Source: Fimbriimonas ginsengisoli Gsoil 348
GTDB taxonomy: Bacteria > Armatimonadota > Fimbriimonadia > Fimbriimonadales > Fimbriimonadaceae
Assembly (NCBI RefSeq): GCF_000724625.1
Contig: NZ_CP007139.1
Span: forward strand, 682,001 to 746,000
Direction of reading: 5' to 3'
Length of the DNA stretch: 64,000 nucleotides
Shown one piece after another: positions 39,344 to 47,808 of this stretch. Each line of letters begins with the position of its first letter. The first letter of the stretch is position 1. The position numbers were made by a program, and so were the translations under genes. The notes beneath the pieces are model-generated. The model saw nothing but the letters and a program-made list of their open reading frames with translations, ran no database searches and had not been told where the DNA came from.

Positions 39344-40858
39344 TTACTTGCTTAGCTCTAGCGTAGTGACGCTGAACGGGGCCGCGGTTAGGGTGACGAC
39401 GCTGGTCTTGACCCGGGCGGAAGCCGCTCGAGGGGTTCGATAAGCGTCCGAGGTCACCGCAAAGGCGCGCACGTTGCGGGCGCGGAATCCTCGGAGGGAG
39501 AGGGTTAGCGGCATCGGGACGCCGGTCTTGTTAATCGCCACGATTGTCATTCTCCGGCGGTTTTTCGAGTCGAGCGCGGCGTAGACCGAGTTCGCTTCTG
39601 CGTTCGTTCCGGTCACCTTGAGGCCCAGATCGCCGAAGCGCGAGCCGTGACGGTCGAAATCGGCAAACGCGTCGAAGCCGGCCAGCATCATCTGATCGCG
39701 AGGGTTCAGGCCCCAGTTGCAGGCCGCGAAGAGGCCGTACCGGCCGAAGATGCCCAGTACGTCAGCCTGGGCGACGGCGCCCGAGATGTGATTTCCGCCG
39801 CCATAGTTGTATTCGGTGATCGCGAATTTGGTGCCGGGATAGTGCTGGGCGATTTGAGTTTGAATTCTCGGCAGCAGCTCGATCGGCTTCTTGCCAAGGC
39901 TGTCGGCGATCCAGCTTGTCTCGACGTAGGTGGGATCCCAGAGCGAACGCGGCGCTTGGATGCGCGCGGCAGCGGTGCCCGGTTTGTCGTTATTGTCGGT
40001 GATCCGCACGTTGTCGCCCCTCGCCTCCGGGTACCAGTGGACGTCCAGCACGTCGAGCAGGCGACGGCGCCCCTTGCGCTCCGCTTGGTGAAGAGCGTCG
40101 AGATACGTGTTTAGGAAGTCGCGCCCATTTGCGTCCGCCGCGTCTTGGAACCGGCGAAATCCTTGCCATCCGTAGTTAGCCGGGCCGAAAACGAGCGCTT
40201 TCGGCGCAACCCGTTTAATAGCCATCGCGAACTCGACGTTATTGGCGATGATCTGGGCATATGTCGGATTCTTAGGCCAGATCCGCTGATGCGTCGAACC
40301 CCAGAGGTCGGGCTCGTTGTCGAGGCTGAACCAGACGGGGGTGCGGTTCGACTTGATCTTTTCCACCCAGGCAACGAATTCGTCCTGGTAGACGGCTCGG
40401 TCCTTGGTGTTCGGCGGGTAGGTGAGCCGACCCGGCTTGTGAGCGTAGGACTTCAGGAAGCGGACGGAGAGGTAGTTCGGGGTTTTGGCAACGTCGCCGT
40501 CGCCGTTCTTGTCGGCGGCAACGTAGCCGGCGGTGGGAACGGTGAGAATCGCCGCCGCCCCGTGACTCTGCGCCGGCCTGAGAAAATTGCTGACCGTCCA
40601 ACCAGGTTCGTTCGAAGCGCCAAGGTAGTTGTCGTTCTGGTGGTGGTAATCGTTCCCAGCGTTGCTGGCATTCGTCTCCCAGTTATACGCGGTCATGCGA
40701 TTCCCGCCTTGGCGAGCCAGCGTAACGCCGCGGCCGATCCCTTTCCAGTCGGGATTGTTAATCCCATAAATAAATGGCGAGATCGGCCGCACGTCGGAGG
40801 CATCGATGACGATCGTAGGGGCGGCCGAAGCCGACAGAACAAGAAGCGAAAAAATCAT
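39344..40858 (-). CDS. Glycoside hydrolase family 44 (endoglucanase/xyloglucanase-like)
   Basis: About 504 aa from ATG 40858; a TTG at 40915 would add a basic leader but sits in the T-tract of the upstream terminator. A short hydrophobic signal (MIFSLLVLSASAA) is followed by the GH44 start RPISPFIYGINNPDW, then LARQGGNRMTAYNWE and NASNAGNDY. Acid/base Glu182 in SLDNEPDLWG; nucleophile Glu349 in AITEYNYGGGNHISG. The C-terminal residues form the small beta-sandwich of GH44. The family cleaves internal beta-1,4 bonds of cellulose, xyloglucan or related glucans; the enzyme acts outside the cell. Confidence 0.92.
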   Translation of the reverse strand: MIFSLLVLSASAAPTIVIDASDVRPISPFIYGINNPDWKGIGRGVTLARQGGNRMTAYNWETNASNAGNDYHHQNDNYLGASNEPGWTVSNFLRPAQSHGAAAILTVPTAGYVAADKNGDGDVAKTPNYLSVRFLKSYAHKPGRLTYPPNTKDRAVYQDEFVAWVEKIKSNRTPVWFSLDNEPDLWGSTHQRIWPKNPTYAQIIANNVEFAMAIKRVAPKALVFGPANYGWQGFRRFQDAADANGRDFLNTYLDALHQAERKGRRRLLDVLDVHWYPEARGDNVRITDNNDKPGTAAARIQAPRSLWDPTYVETSWIADSLGKKPIELLPRIQTQIAQHYPGTKFAITEYNYGGGNHISGAVAQADVLGIFGRYGLFAACNWGLNPRDQMMLAGFDAFADFDRHGSRFGDLGLKVTGTNAEANSVYAALDSKNRRRMTIVAINKTGVPMPLTLSLRGFRARNVRAFAVTSDAYRTPRAASARVKTSVVTLTAAPFSVTTLELSK

Positions 40859-40918
40859 GGCGCTTATTGAATAACGTACACCTAATCGCCGGGAATCGCT
40901 CCAGCTAACGATCAAAAA

Positions 40919-40948
40919 GAGGGTGCCACTGAGACCAGTGGCACCCTC
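40919..40948 (-). terminator. Intrinsic terminator behind the lipoprotein gene
   Basis: Minus strand: GAGGGTGCCACTG-GTCT-CAGTGGCACCCTC, a perfect 13-bp stem followed at once by TTTTT. It lies about 100 bp after the lipoprotein stop and just before the GH44 gene. The stem reuses the CACTGG word of the hairpin repeat family. Confidence 0.85.
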
Positions 40949-41046
40949 AAGATGGGGAAAGTAGCAAGAATTGAGCCGTTTCCCCTGGTTTCGCCCGATC
41001 TTATCTAGGTGAGAAAGGGCTACCGCTTAAGTCAGACAAAATGAAA

Positions 41047-41334
41047 CTAGCCGCCGGTCTTGGGGGTCGTTGCGGTGCCGGGAACGGGCGCACTATCGGT
41101 CGCCTTGCCGATTGGGATACCGCGTGCGTCGACGCCGGCTTTCGCGTTAGCGTCCATTTGAGCCTTAGCGAGCTCACCTTGGCGCTTCATTCCTTCGATC
41201 GCTTCCTTAGGGATCGTCTTAGGAGGGTTCTTTAGCGCATCGACTTCTTGTTTGGACATTTCGCTACTGCTGCCAGAGCATCCACAAAGCGCGGCGCCGA
41301 CGAAGGCGATCAGAAAGAGTTTATTAATCTGCAT
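41047..41334 (-). CDS. Small predicted lipoprotein
   Basis: 95 aa. Type II signal peptide with lipobox LCGC (Cys at residue 19: FVGAALCGCSGSS), after which the mature part is short, Lys/Pro-rich and ends in a Pro/Thr/Gly tail. No known domain. It would be anchored to a membrane by the lipid. It has its own downstream terminator (40919-40948) and an upstream one (41349-41378), so it is probably a single-gene transcript. Confidence 0.75.
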   Translation of the reverse strand: MQINKLFLIAFVGAALCGCSGSSSEMSKQEVDALKNPPKTIPKEAIEGMKRQGELAKAQMDANAKAGVDARGIPIGKATDSAPVPGTATTPKTGG

Positions 41335-41348
41335 AAGACCTCATAAAG

Positions 41349-41378
41349 ATGCGGCCCCGGAATCGTCCGGGGCCGCAT
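41349..41378 (-). terminator. Terminator-like hairpin behind the pseudopilin gene
   Basis: ATGCGGCCCCGG-AATCGT-CCGGGGCCGCAT, a perfect 12-bp stem, eight bases after the pseudopilin stop on the minus strand, followed by CTTTAT. The weak T-tract leaves some doubt, but position and strength fit an intrinsic terminator. Confidence 0.75.
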
Positions 41379-41386
41379 AGTTGTTC

Positions 41387-42250
41387 TTACCGGGAGCTGT
41401 CCCAGAGGTTCTTGGAAGGGTCGGGGCCAGGGTTAGTGGCGACCGGGTTCATCGACTTGGCGTGGCCGTCGGCCCACACGTAGTTGGTGGTGCCGCTGCT
41501 CGGGCTCGTGATGTCGACCGAGTTCACACCGCCGTTGCGGTTATTCTTCGAGAAGACTACTGCCGAACCATTCGGCGAAACGGTATAAGGCGTACCGTCT
41601 CGGCGGCCATCCGGAATCCAGCCGCCAACTCCGACGAAGTCCCACCAGTTGATGCTGGTTAGGAAGTTGCTCGGGCCCCACAGCGGGTAAGCGCCGTAGA
41701 CTTCCGAGAACATGATCGTGCTCGCGGGCTGGGTGACTTGGGTCTCGTTAGTGTCGCCCCGATCCATCCACGAACCGCAACCTGTGCCGCTGGTGCCGTC
41801 CTGCCGGGCGACTTCCACATGGGCCTGGTCCATGCCCATGATTCCGTACATTCCCCAGCCGCTTCCGTCCCACTTCATGAATCCGTTGGCGGCGAACGAA
41901 ACGTTAACGCCACCCGCGCCGGCCATCCAGGACGGCCAGTTGTCGCGTCGCTTGGAATCCAGCGGCGAGAGAAGGATCTGAGTGTTCTTGATGTATGGCT
42001 GAGTCGTGTAGGCCCAGTTGTAATCGAGGGTGCCCCACCAGCAAGCGCGAACGCCCGCCGGGAACATGCCATCCTCGTCATTGTTGTACAGCATGGTAGC
42101 GATACCGAGCTGCTTGGCGTTGGACAGGGAGGCAGTCTTCTTCGCTGCGGCCTTGGCCTGGGCGAAGACCGGGAACAGAATGGCGGCGAGGATCGCGATG
42201 ATAGCGATGACGACGAGAAGCTCGATGAGCGTGAAACCGCGATGTTTCAT
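41387..42250 (-). CDS. Pseudopilin-like protein with H-X9-DG motif
   Basis: 287 aa from ATG 42250 (MKHRGFTLIELLVVIAIIAI), preceded by AGGAAAG. Prepilin cleavage motif after a four-residue leader, then the family's AAILFPVFAQAKAAAKK. The C-terminal part has GTTNYVWADGHAKSMN, the H-x9-DG-like ending. The type resembles DUF1559-related pseudopilins of planctomycetes and armatimonads. It lies 15 bp downstream of the lacI-family gene on the same strand and is followed by a terminator. Confidence 0.92.
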   Translation of the reverse strand: MKHRGFTLIELLVVIAIIAILAAILFPVFAQAKAAAKKTASLSNAKQLGIATMLYNNDEDGMFPAGVRACWWGTLDYNWAYTTQPYIKNTQILLSPLDSKRRDNWPSWMAGAGGVNVSFAANGFMKWDGSGWGMYGIMGMDQAHVEVARQDGTSGTGCGSWMDRGDTNETQVTQPASTIMFSEVYGAYPLWGPSNFLTSINWWDFVGVGGWIPDGRRDGTPYTVSPNGSAVVFSKNNRNGGVNSVDITSPSSGTTNYVWADGHAKSMNPVATNPGPDPSKNLWDSSR

Positions 42251-42264
42251 ATTAGATGGCTTTC

Positions 42265-43290
42265 CTATATAGATACGGGACTGGTGGACTCTCTTATATC
42301 GAGGCCACATGGTAACACGACGTGGGGCGATAGAGGCGGAGCGCCGCCGATGATCTCCATCAGCAAGTCGATCGCGCGCTCACCCATCATGGCGAGTGGT
42401 TGATTAACCGAAGTAAGAGCCGGGCGTAGTTCCCGACAATAAGCAGTAGAGTCAAAACCTATAACGGATAGTTGGTCCGGTATGCGCACACCCAACTTCG
42501 GTGCTCGCTCCAAGATTTGGCCGGCGAGCTTGTCGGTATGCGAGATGACGGCAGTATGCCGATCCTTCGCCCGAAGGAATTCGTCGAGCTCCTCGAAATC
42601 GGGCGAAATGTGAACGATGTCGCAATCGTTGACGGGTGCGTCGCGCCGAGCCATCGAGTTTTGGAAGGCCGTAAGGCGGCTAAACGACTCAATCGTGATG
42701 ACGTCTCCGCCCAGCGCGAAAGCGATTCGTCGGTGTCCCAAGTTAAACAGGTGCTCGACGGCTAAGTCGATTCCCTGGTCGTTATCGCAGATGACGGTGG
42801 GCAGTTGATCTCCAAATTCCCCCTTATGGCCGTGAATAACCACGAGAGGAACGGTTGCTTCGAGCAGCATCCGACGATTCTCTTCGGAAGGGGCCGCGCT
42901 GTACCACACAAGGCCGTCGAACCTTCCATCGTTCATCGCTTCCTGGGGGGTGCTTCCCAGCAGGTGCGGGCAGAGAGTAACCGAGTATCCGTGCTTGAAA
43001 GCTCCCTCGACCACTCCATCCATAAGGCACGCGAAGTAGCGGGGCCCCTGGTCGAAGCTGGGACGCTCGAAACCAACGCCGTGGAGCACGCCGATCATTC
43101 GCGTCTGCTGATTGCGGAAGTTGCGGGCTAAGACGTTGCAGCGGTAGCCGAGCTCTTTGGCGGCCTCCCGAACCCGGATGGCGGTGGCCTCGCTGACGCG
43201 AACGCTCGTGGCCTTGTTGTGAAGTACACGAGAGACGACTACCGGCGATACGCCAGCCTTGGCGGCCACTTGGCGAACGGTTACGGGCAT
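42265..43290 (-). CDS. LacI-family transcriptional regulator
   Basis: 341 aa. N-terminal LacI helix-turn-helix VTVRQVAAKAGVSPVVVSRV and hinge helix (ATAIRVREAAKELGYRCN). Periplasmic-binding-protein-like sugar-sensing domain: DGLVWYSAAPSE, VICDNDQGIDLAVEHLFNLG, LSVIGFDSTAYCRELRPALT, and QPLAMMGERAIDLL. It is divergent from the GH2 gene, whose upstream region has a 20-bp palindrome centred on CG at 43551-43570, the usual form of LacI-family operators. It likely represses the GH2 gene until the sugar is present. Confidence 0.95.
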   Translation of the reverse strand: MPVTVRQVAAKAGVSPVVVSRVLHNKATSVRVSEATAIRVREAAKELGYRCNVLARNFRNQQTRMIGVLHGVGFERPSFDQGPRYFACLMDGVVEGAFKHGYSVTLCPHLLGSTPQEAMNDGRFDGLVWYSAAPSEENRRMLLEATVPLVVIHGHKGEFGDQLPTVICDNDQGIDLAVEHLFNLGHRRIAFALGGDVITIESFSRLTAFQNSMARRDAPVNDCDIVHISPDFEELDEFLRAKDRHTAVISHTDKLAGQILERAPKLGVRIPDQLSVIGFDSTAYCRELRPALTSVNQPLAMMGERAIDLLMEIIGGAPPLSPHVVLPCGLDIRESTSPVSI

Positions 43291-43420
43291 GAATGCCTCT
43301 CCGCCGCCTTAGATTTGGGGGGGAGAGCGTAAACGACGCACATGCTACGAGACCGATCACGCCGGTCCCACCTCTCGGGATTTGTTATCGAGATGTTAAG
43401 CATTGCAGCCATCGTGGCTC

Positions 43421-43449
43421 TTCCGAAAGCCCCCATTGGCTTCCGAAAG
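43421..43449. repeat. Direct repeat in the lacI/GH2 divergent promoter region
   Basis: TTCCGAAAG occurs at 43421-43429 and 43441-43449, exactly 20 bp apart (two helical turns), each preceded by GGC(T). The 320-bp region between the two genes also holds the palindrome at 43551-43570 and no gene. Confidence 0.5.
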
Positions 43450-43550
43450 GGATGATACACCGGTATAGCTAGCTGACCCAAGACCTTATTCAAAATTGCT
43501 GCTTAAATTTGATCCAAAAAGACCATCGCCTCAGATGAATCGTTACATCA

Positions 43551-43570
43551 CCATCTAATCGCTTAGATGG
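43551..43570. promoter_or_regulatory. Candidate LacI-family operator of the GH2 gene
   Basis: CCATCTAATCGCTTAGATGG is a 20-bp palindrome with a central CG and one mismatched pair, 40 bp upstream of the GH2 start codon. An outer pair CCTCAGA/TCTGAGG surrounds it. Size, symmetry and central CG are those of LacI-family operators, and the adjacent divergent gene encodes such a regulator. Confidence 0.7.
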
Positions 43571-43610
43571 GTCTGAGGATTTCCGCCCATACTTCTTCTG
43601 GTTGCCGCTC

Positions 43611-46397
43611 ATGAATCCAGTTTTCGTTCCGCTTCGCCGCCTCTTTCCGCTGCTCGCCCTCCTGCTCCTCGCCGCCACCTCAGGCTGGGCGTCGCCCCGC
43701 CTCCGGATCCGGTTCGACGACGGGTGGCGTTTCCGTAGGGACGCCGATCCCAAGTCAGGAGGGGAGATGGGGCCACTTTCCTGGCAGTGGAAGCCGGCCG
43801 ACCGTGACCTGGATTTACAGACCCTTCCGTCCGACATCGATTCCGGACCGTGGAAGCCGACGCGGTTGGGACGGAACGAGCTCCGGAACGGAATCCGTTT
43901 CGGGTGGTTCCGAGCCGATCTGGGTTCGAATCCTCTCGATCGGGAAAAGGTGCTGCATTTCGAGTCGGTCGACGACAACGCAGTGGTCTTTGTCAACGGA
44001 ATCCGGCTGAAGAGGCAGGACGGGTACGGGACGCCGTTCGACGTTCCGGTCTTCAGAGCCTGGAGCGCTTCTGGACCGAACCGGCTCGTGGTCCTCGTCG
44101 AGAATACGGGCGGATGGGGCGGGATCAACGGCAGCGTCACCTTCGCCAAGCCGCCGCCTCCCGAGTCTTTGCCTGCTGAAGCCGCGACTGGGTTCTCGGA
44201 CAAAGCTTGGCGGACGGTGCACCTTCCCCACGACTACGTGGTGGAGGGAACGTTCAAACAAGGCGAGAACGTGTCGCACGGCTCGCTGCCTAGGCCGACC
44301 GCCTGGTATCGGAAGACCTTTACGATTCCCCCTTCCTACCGCGGCAAGAGGGTTTGGATCGACTTCGACGGGGTGTACCGAAACAGCACCGTCTATCTCA
44401 ACGGCCGAAAGCTCGGGCACGAATCCAGCGGCTACATCGGATTCCGCTACGACCTCACCGACCGGCTGCAATACGGAAAGCCGAACGTCTTGGCCGTCCG
44501 AGTCGATCCGACGAAGGACGAGGGATGGTGGTACGAGGGCGCGGGCATCTACCGGCACGTCTGGCTAAACGTGACATCGCCGGTGCATGTCGTACCGGAC
44601 GGAACGTTTGTGACGTCGAACGTTGGCGCCGGGCGGGCGTCTTTGACTATCTCGACCTCCATTGCAAATGACTCTAGCCATCCGACAAGGGTGGTGTTAA
44701 CCTCGGAGATCTACGATCCGGCCGGACATCGAGTCGCAACAATCCGAAAGGTCGACTTGATCGAGGCGGGCAAGAGTGTCACGGTCAACCAGCATTCAGA
44801 TGTAGTCAAGCCCACGCTCTGGTCCTTAGAAAGCCCAAGGCGATACCAGCTTAAGACCTCGATCCAGGCAGTGGGCGATCCAACGTATCACACCATCAAG
44901 AGCGACGAGGTCAACACTCCCTTCGGTATCCGGACCATCCGGTTCGACAAAGACAAGGGATTCTTCCTGAACGGCAAGCCGGTGAAGCTGAAAGGCACCT
45001 GCAACCACCAGGACCATGCCGGAGTCGGAACCGCGATGCCGGACGGGCTGCTCGAGTGGCGAATCCAGCGGTTGAAATCGATGGGCTCGAACGCCTATCG
45101 CTGCTCGCACAACCCGCCGGCAGCGGAGTTGCTCGACGCCTGCGACCGGCTCGGAATGCTCGTCATGGACGAAACCCGCCATCTCGGCGACGCGACCCAA
45201 CCGAAGTCGCCGCGAGGCACCACGGCCGACGACCTATCCGAGCTCAAGCGGCTCGTCCTACGCGACCGAAACCACCCGAGCGTGATCATGTGGTCGCTCT
45301 TCAACGAGGAGCCGCTTCAAGGATCGCCGGAAGGCGCGGCTATCTACGAGAAGATGGTTGCCGCCGTTCGGAAGTTGGATCCGACGAGGCCGTGCACCGG
45401 CGCGGCGAACGGTGGATACGGCAGCGGAATCCAACTCGTGAGCGAGTTATTCGGCTTCAACTACAACATCGGCGCCTACGACAACTTCCATCGGCGCTTC
45501 CCGAACCAGCCGATGTACGGCAGTGAAACGGCGAGCACCGTCAGCACCCGCGGAATCTACGCCAACGACACCGTCCGCGGCTACGTGAGCGCCTATGACG
45601 TGAACCATCCGGCGTGGGCCGAGACCGCCGAGCATGCCTGGAAACCGATCGCCGAGCGCCCTTGGATGGCCGGCGGCTTCGTCTGGACCGGGTTCGACTA
45701 CAAAGGTGAGCCGACGCCGTACGGTTGGCCATGCGTCAATTCGCACTTCGGCATCCTCGACATCTGCGGATTCCCCAAGGACAACTTCTACTATTACAAG
45801 GCCTGGTGGGGAGATAAGCCGGTCGTGCACCTGCTGCCGCACTGGAACTGGCCCGGGAAAGAGGGACAAAAGATCAACGTCTGGGTTCAAAGCAACGCGG
45901 ACCGGGTGGAACTGCTTGTAAACGGCCGGTCTGTTGGTTCGAAGCCGGTGCCGAGGTTCGAGCACGCCGAGTGGGATGTTCCTTACGAGCCGGGGATGCT
46001 GGAGGCTCGGGGATACCGGGGAAACAAGCTGATCGCCAGCGACCGGATCGACACCACCGGTGCGCCGGCCGCGATCCGATTGAAGACCACCCGATCGCGG
46101 CTCTTGGCCGACGAGGAGGATCTATCGCCGGTCGAAGTGGAGATCGTCGATGCCCGCGGGCGCGTCGTGCCGACCGCGGACAACATGGTCAAGTTCTCGA
46201 TCTCGGGTCCCGGGCATGTCGCGGGCGTCGGCAACGGCGACCCAAGCAGTCACGAGCCGGACAAAGCATCGAAGCGCCACGCCTTCAACGGTCTCTGCAT
46301 GGCGTTAGTGCAGGCCACCAACCGGCCCGGCCGGATCGTGGTCACCGCCACCTCCCCCGGCCTGAAGGGCGCGTCGTTGGTCTTGACGAGCCACTAG
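43611..46397 (+). CDS. Secreted glycoside hydrolase family 2 (beta-galactosidase-like)
   Basis: 928 aa from ATG 43611 with a signal peptide (LFPLLALLLLAATSGWAS). GH2 sugar-binding, Ig-like and TIM-barrel domains: VHLPHDYVVEG, WIDFDGVYRNSTVYLNGRKLG, EGAGIYRHVWL, then MGSNAYRCSHNPPA. Acid/base Glu566 (SLFNEEPLQG), nucleophile Glu639 (MYGSETAS). The C-terminus has DUF4982-like and Ig-like modules. The family removes terminal beta-galactosyl or other units; the exact substrate is unknown. Likely under the divergent LacI regulator through the palindrome 40 bp upstream. Hairpin repeats start just after the stop. Confidence 0.94.
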   Translation: MNPVFVPLRRLFPLLALLLLAATSGWASPRLRIRFDDGWRFRRDADPKSGGEMGPLSWQWKPADRDLDLQTLPSDIDSGPWKPTRLGRNELRNGIRFGWFRADLGSNPLDREKVLHFESVDDNAVVFVNGIRLKRQDGYGTPFDVPVFRAWSASGPNRLVVLVENTGGWGGINGSVTFAKPPPPESLPAEAATGFSDKAWRTVHLPHDYVVEGTFKQGENVSHGSLPRPTAWYRKTFTIPPSYRGKRVWIDFDGVYRNSTVYLNGRKLGHESSGYIGFRYDLTDRLQYGKPNVLAVRVDPTKDEGWWYEGAGIYRHVWLNVTSPVHVVPDGTFVTSNVGAGRASLTISTSIANDSSHPTRVVLTSEIYDPAGHRVATIRKVDLIEAGKSVTVNQHSDVVKPTLWSLESPRRYQLKTSIQAVGDPTYHTIKSDEVNTPFGIRTIRFDKDKGFFLNGKPVKLKGTCNHQDHAGVGTAMPDGLLEWRIQRLKSMGSNAYRCSHNPPAAELLDACDRLGMLVMDETRHLGDATQPKSPRGTTADDLSELKRLVLRDRNHPSVIMWSLFNEEPLQGSPEGAAIYEKMVAAVRKLDPTRPCTGAANGGYGSGIQLVSELFGFNYNIGAYDNFHRRFPNQPMYGSETASTVSTRGIYANDTVRGYVSAYDVNHPAWAETAEHAWKPIAERPWMAGGFVWTGFDYKGEPTPYGWPCVNSHFGILDICGFPKDNFYYYKAWWGDKPVVHLLPHWNWPGKEGQKINVWVQSNADRVELLVNGRSVGSKPVPRFEHAEWDVPYEPGMLEARGYRGNKLIASDRIDTTGAPAAIRLKTTRSRLLADEEDLSPVEVEIVDARGRVVPTADNMVKFSISGPGHVAGVGNGDPSSHEPDKASKRHAFNGLCMALVQATNRPGRIVVTATSPGLKGASLVLTSH

Positions 46398-46400
46398 TGC

Positions 46401-46496
46401 CACTGGATTCCAGCCAGTGGGTCCAAGGGCAGGATGCCCTTGGACCCCGTTCACACGACCAGGATGGTCGTGATACACATGGGCTGGAAGCCCATG
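46401..46496. repeat. Cluster of four hairpin repeats behind the GH2 gene
   Basis: CACTGG...CCAGTG (46401-46419), GTCCAAGGGCA-GGA-TGCCCTTGGAC (46421-46445, 11 bp perfect), CACGACCA-GGA-TGGTCGTG (46454-46472, 8 bp) and CATGGGCT-GGA-AGCCCATG (46478-46496, 8 bp), then CCACGTT. The second word is also at 13415-13435 and the third at 13336-13352 with a different loop. The gap separates converging GH2 and nitroreductase genes. Confidence 0.88.
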
Positions 46497-46501
46497 CCAC
46501 G

Positions 46502-47119
46502 TTAAGCCGCTCTCAGGATCGTTTCCACCGGATGGCGGTGCTTTGGAAATCCTTCCTCGGCGGGGTGGCCGATGGAGACCAAGGCGACGATCTCGACGTG
46601 CTGCGGCAGTCCCAGAACCGCCCGGACGGCATCGGCATCGAAGCCGAGCATCGGCGACGAGCCATAGCCCATCGACTCCAGAGCGACCAAGAGGTAGCCG
46701 AGGGCGATATTCGTCTGGTTCCGTCCCCATTCGGCCCGCTGCTGAACCGTCAAGCCGCCGAACATGCTTTCCAGATAACCCTTTGTGCCCACCCGCTTCT
46801 CTTCCGGCAATCCGGGATGTAGGACGTCTTCGAGGTTCGCCATCACATCTTCCATGTCGCTCGTGAGAACCAGCAGGACCGGCGCCGCGCCTACCTGCGC
46901 CTGATTCATCGCGGCAGCTTGGAGCCGGCTCTTCGTCTCGGAGTCGCGGACGACATGGAAACGCCAAGGTTGCAGGTTAAACGCCGAAGGGGCATTGCCC
47001 GCGAGCTCGATCGCCTCCAAAACGTCCTCCTGAGGGACAGGTGCATCCGTATACCGACGGATGGAAACCCTAGAGCGCATGGCGTCGGCGGTGGTATTGA
47101 GCTTCTTAGTGTCGATCAT
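46502..47119 (-). CDS. Nitroreductase family FMN-dependent oxidoreductase
   Basis: 205 aa. FMN-binding signature SRVSIRRYTD at 16-25 and GNAPSAFNLQPWRFHVVRD at 41-59, then NIALGYLLVALESMGYGSSPM and a C-terminal VALVSIGHPAEE. Dimeric flavoenzyme fold acting on quinones or nitro compounds with NAD(P)H; substrate unknown. It has a strong promoter (TTGATT, 16 bp, TATAAT) with inverted repeats over the -35 and -10 and a clear Shine-Dalgarno (GAGGAAC), suggesting repression by a redox-type regulator not encoded next to it. Confidence 0.93.
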   Translation of the reverse strand: MIDTKKLNTTADAMRSRVSIRRYTDAPVPQEDVLEAIELAGNAPSAFNLQPWRFHVVRDSETKSRLQAAAMNQAQVGAAPVLLVLTSDMEDVMANLEDVLHPGLPEEKRVGTKGYLESMFGGLTVQQRAEWGRNQTNIALGYLLVALESMGYGSSPMLGFDADAVRAVLGLPQHVEIVALVSIGHPAEEGFPKHRHPVETILRAA

Positions 47120-47161
47120 TTCGTGTTCCTCTATTCCTATCTCGCACTTGTGATTGCGTGT

Positions 47162-47202
47162 GCAACTATTATAGCACGACTACTTGCGCAATCAATAGTT
47201 GC
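47162..47202 (-). promoter_or_regulatory. Nitroreductase promoter with inverted-repeat operator
   Basis: Minus strand: -35 TTGATT (47190-47195), 16-bp spacer, -10 TATAAT (47168-47173). GCAACTATT (47162-47170) and its complement AATAGTTGC (47194-47202) form a 9-bp inverted repeat that overlaps both elements. Confidence 0.7.
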
Positions 47203-47259
47203 CTAGAGAATATAACTGGCGCCCCAGGAAAAAGGGTGAAGGCGTCAACATTAATAGCG

Positions 47260-47808
47260 ATGAGCAGTTCCGACCCGGCGCGAACGCTAGTAACGGGCTT
47301 CGGCCCGTTTTTGGATGTGAAAGAGAACCCCTCGGCAATCCTCGCGGAAGGTACCGGGCGGCCTTTCCGCATTCTGGAAGTCGCGTTCGAGGCGGTCGAT
47401 GAATTCCTCGCTTCTCTCGACCCGGCGAGCTTTGACCGCCTCGTTCTGATGGGGGTCGCAACGGGGCGAACCCAGATCACCCCCGAGCTCTTTGCCCGCA
47501 ACCAGATCGGCCATACCCGCGACGTGCGCGGAAACGACCGTTTCGGCCCGATCGACCCAGCCGCACCACTCCTTCTGGAAGGAACGCTCTGGATCGAGAG
47601 CTCGATGGTCGAGCTCTTCCCTAACCCGGACTTAAAGATCAGCCTGGACGCCGGAAGCTATCTCTGTAACTACTCTTATTTCCGAGCGCTCCAGCGATTT
47701 CCGCAGAAGCAAATCGGGTTCTTACATGTTCCGCAGCCGGCGAAGATTCCGCTGGAGCGGCAGCAAAAGCTCGTGTCGAGTCTCATCGAGCATGTCGAGA
47801 GTCGCTAG
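47260..47808 (+). CDS. pcp: Pyroglutamyl-peptidase I (peptidase family C15)
   Basis: 182 aa from ATG 47260. The start LVTGFGPFLDVKENPSAI is the family signature. Catalytic triad candidates: Glu76 (TPELFARNQ), Cys136 (GSYLCNYSYF) and His156 (FLHVPQP). Cytoplasmic; removes N-terminal pyroglutamate from peptides. Somewhat shorter than the about 215 aa of classic enzymes, with a compact middle region, so a related function is possible. Divergent from nitroreductase and converging by 4 bp with the following small gene. Confidence 0.85.
   Translation: MSSSDPARTLVTGFGPFLDVKENPSAILAEGTGRPFRILEVAFEAVDEFLASLDPASFDRLVLMGVATGRTQITPELFARNQIGHTRDVRGNDRFGPIDPAAPLLLEGTLWIESSMVELFPNPDLKISLDAGSYLCNYSYFRALQRFPQKQIGFLHVPQPAKIPLERQQKLVSSLIEHVESR

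Noticed and set aside
40858-40915. TTG start at 40915 for the GH44 gene
   Set aside because: It would start in the T-tract of the preceding intrinsic terminator; ATG at 40858 is preferred, though its signal peptide is short.
43915-43945. tRNA-like GGGTTCGAATCC string
   Set aside because: It lies in frame inside the GH2 coding sequence, and no cloverleaf can be drawn around it.
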